Shown here in pieces: positions 62,825-64,000 of a stretch of 64,000 nucleotides of DNA. The position numbers were made by a program, and so were the translations under genes. The notes under the pieces are model-generated. The model searched no databases. It had not been told where the DNA came from and worked only from the letters and a program-made list of their open reading frames with translations. Origin of the DNA: UBA1930 sp943371535 (lineage in GTDB: Bacteria > Bacteroidota > Bacteroidia > Chitinophagales > Chitinophagaceae); NCBI GenBank assembly GCA_943371535.1, contig CALRVE020000015.1, positions 1 through 64,000 on the forward strand. The letters are read 5' to 3'. Each line of letters begins with the position of its first letter. The stretch's first letter is position 1.

Positions 62825-63026
62825 TACAGCTAACGAAAAAGGCTTGGCGGTGTTGGGGAATTAGTGAACGTCAAGCCGATAACCAAAGCCAAATATTTAT
62901 TCAAAAGTTAAAAATTAATACAAATGTCAAATAGTAAAAGTCAAGCTGGAAATGAAGTACAGCAAAGTAGTGAAGTTGATGAAACTACGTCAAGCCCCAA
63001 TAATGCCAAACCCTATGTTATATGCT
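62825..63026 (-). repeat. attC-like site
   Basis: Left TACAGCTAAC-GAAAAA-GGCTTGGCGGTGTTGGGG, right CCCCAATAATGCCAAACC-CTA-T-GTTATATGCT. The plus-strand zinc-ribbon frame starts inside its loop. Confidence 0.85.
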
Positions 63027-63175
63027 GTGCTTTTTGGAAGTGGCTCAAAGAATTGCCTTATTCCAAATGCCGCAAATGTGGTAATAAAAGTGTTCATTTT
63101 TCACACGAAGAACATTTTACTGCTGGTTCACCTAATGTTTATCATTGTAAATCTTGTAACGAATATTTTATATAA
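62924..63175 (+). CDS. Small zinc-ribbon protein, start uncertain
   Basis: The 83-residue frame ends in a clear zinc ribbon (CRKCGN...HFTAGSPNVYHCKSCNEYFI). The first 30 residues (SNSKSQAGNEVQQSSEVDETT) are low-complexity and encoded by the attC-like site, so the ATG at 62924 may have been acquired on insertion. No internal ATG is in frame. It ends 2 bp before the HAD gene on the same strand. Confidence 0.5.
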   Translation: MSNSKSQAGNEVQQSSEVDETTSSPNNAKPYVICCAFWKWLKELPYSKCRKCGNKSVHFSHEEHFTAGSPNVYHCKSCNEYFI

Positions 63176-63177
63176 TT

Positions 63178-63723
63178 ATGGAAGTAGTAACTAATTTATC
63201 AGAAAGCCACAAAGTAAAACCTGCATTGTGTTTAGACTTTGATGGAACAATTCGTAGAAGTAAAAGTGGACAAACTTTTATTCAAAACTTCAACGACATT
63301 GAATTAATGCCAAATATTGAAAAACTAATTTGGCGATACCGAAATATGGGATGGCTTATTTTGGGAATTTCAAATCAAGCTGGTGTAGCACACGGCTTTA
63401 AATTGCCTTTGGAGATTGAACACGAAATGGACACAACACTAAAATTGTTTAAGCAAAATCCATTTCACATTGTAAAGTTTTGCTACCACGATGGGAAAGG
63501 CAAAATTGAGCCATATAATCACCGTTCATTGCTTCGTAAACCTGATATTGGGATGTTGGCAATAATGGAATCAGAGGCTTGGAATGAAGGCTTTGTGATT
63601 GATTGGGATAATAGCCTTTTTGTTGGCGATAGACCCGAAGATGAACAATGTGCTAAAAATGCAGGGATTGCTTTTCGTCATATAGATAGCTTCATTAATG
63701 AGCCTTACACTTTCAATATTTAG
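63178..63723 (+). CDS. HAD-superfamily phosphatase (PNKP/HisB-like)
   Basis: The 181-residue HAD-IIIA hydrolase has CLDFDGTIRRSKSG (nucleophile Asp and catalytic Asp replaced by Gly-Thr context DFDGT), LGISNQAG (motif II) and VGDRPEDEQCAKNAG (motif III). It resembles polynucleotide-phosphatase and histidinol-phosphatase-type enzymes. It is one of the only two genes on the plus strand in the array, within the cassette nearest the recombinase (ends GTTATATGCT / AGCATATAAC). Confidence 0.83.
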   Translation: MEVVTNLSESHKVKPALCLDFDGTIRRSKSGQTFIQNFNDIELMPNIEKLIWRYRNMGWLILGISNQAGVAHGFKLPLEIEHEMDTTLKLFKQNPFHIVKFCYHDGKGKIEPYNHRSLLRKPDIGMLAIMESEAWNEGFVIDWDNSLFVGDRPEDEQCAKNAGIAFRHIDSFINEPYTFNI

Positions 63724-63738
63724 GGTGTCGCATAGCAT

Positions 63739-63868
63739 AGCATATAACAATTAAATATACGAATACTCATTTAAATATTCCAAACTTAATTGATTGATTA
63801 TGAATAGGGTTGATGTCGCCTTATTAAATTGTTTTGTCGCCTTTTGCTTTTTCATATGATGTCGCCTT
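63739..63868. promoter_or_regulatory. Array end with three direct repeats (attI-like)
   Basis: AGCATATAAC (63739-63748) ends the last cassette. The next 100 bp lacks the GGCTT arm of the other sites. TGTCGCCTT occurs three times, at 63814, 63835 and 63860; the third is inside the recombinase gene end. Direct repeats next to a single GTT fit an attI-type site. Confidence 0.5.
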
Positions 63869-64000
63869 TTAGCCATAAATCATCTAATGGACTTGTGATA
63901 TTGATCAACTGGTCTTTCTTTACATGCGTATATCGTTGGGTTGTTTTTATGCTAAAATGTCCTAATATGTCTTTGATATAGCGTATGTCAATTCCTTTTT
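63852..64000 (-). CDS. Tyrosine recombinase, C-terminus (cut by window end)
   Basis: The minus-strand frame enters at 64000 and stops at 63852, giving about 49 residues. GIDIRYIKDILGHFSIKTTQ and RYTHVKKDQLINITSPLDDL contain the catalytic histidine (LGH) and the nucleophile tyrosine (RYTHV). The tail SPLDDL resembles the end of integron integrases and XerC/D relatives. The rest of the gene, and therefore any integron-specific domain, lies outside the window. Its 3' end faces the cassette array. Confidence 0.8.
   Translation of the reverse strand, partial: KGIDIRYIKDILGHFSIKTTQRYTHVKKDQLINITSPLDDLWLKGDII

Larger units (their letters stand above)
33743..63748 (-). mobile_element. Integron-like cassette array
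   Basis: Twelve gene blocks (11 with genes) are separated by attC-like sites in one orientation. Ten blocks have matching 10-bp inverted ends starting with GTT: nine identical and one 9/10. An eleventh is degenerate and the leftmost is truncated by an IS relic. Sites share AACG-N5/6-GGCTT on the left, and nine of ten have AACC-N2/3-TGTT on the right. A tyrosine recombinase lies just beyond the right end. All genes but two run on the minus strand. Confidence 0.82.

Noticed and set aside
36638..63026. REP/RAYT-type palindromes as an explanation for the sites
   Set aside because: REP elements do not explain why the two ends of one gene block match each other and differ from the next block. No Y1 transposase is seen in the window.

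Overview
The window reads as a chromosomal segment of a low-GC Bacteroidota, most likely a member of the Chitinophagaceae. The grounds are promoters of the Bacteroidota type (TTTG, spacer, TAnnTTTG, for example at 486-514 and 50001-50031), a TonB-dependent receptor paired with a DUF5689 lipoprotein, and a set of genes typical of the phylum (DUF2851, bacilliredoxin BrxA, a NagB/PIG-L fusion, Lgt, PpdK, HtpG). This assignment is inferred from gene content and not from a marker-gene tree.

Positions 1 to about 33.5 kb are ordinary chromosome. In order they hold a two-component operon, maf, DUF2851, an MbnP/MbnH-like copper and di-heme operon (7.5-11.2 kb), ispD, a TonB receptor with its lipoprotein partner, htpG, hsp20, brxA, lgt, the nagB/PIG-L fusion, lipid and outer-membrane genes, one tRNA-Arg(ACG) and ppdK. 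Rho-independent terminators are clear here. Two decayed genes (LytTR tail, outer-membrane barrel tail) are present.

From about 33.5 kb to 63.75 kb the layout changes. Almost every gene lies on the minus strand in small blocks of 1 to 5 genes. Between the blocks sit ten sites with one common design, plus one degenerate copy. Each is an imperfect palindrome of 137-209 bp starting AACG-N5/6-GGCTT and, in nine of ten, ending AACC-N2/3-TGTT. The decisive observation is that each gene block has its own 10-bp terminal sequence starting with GTT. That sequence reappears as its reverse complement at the block's other end, even 8 kb away. This is what an integron gene cassette leaves behind, with GTT as the crossover triplet. 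Just beyond the last cassette the window ends inside the C-terminus of a tyrosine recombinase (LGH...TTxxYTHV...SPLDDL). I interpret the region as an integron-like system whose attC-like sites do not fit the classical GTTRRRY box well and whose cassettes can be operon-sized.

The cassettes are, left to right: DUF6671 with dihydroorotase (left end cut by an IS3 relic); a hypothetical protein; a GNAT acetyltransferase; a lipoprotein hydrolase; a five-gene copper-resistance operon; a type IIG restriction-modification module with an HTH-methyltransferase; an EVE-HNH nuclease; a DprA-like protein with a phosphoribosyltransferase; a type I restriction system (HsdM-HsdS fusion, DUF3644, HsdR and an accessory gene); a 200-bp cassette without a gene; a small membrane protein; and a zinc-ribbon with a HAD phosphatase in reverse orientation. 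The three largest cassettes also carry a second hairpin family 60-77 bp inside each end. An intact IS3-family element sits inside one site and appears to have caused a deletion of cassettes.
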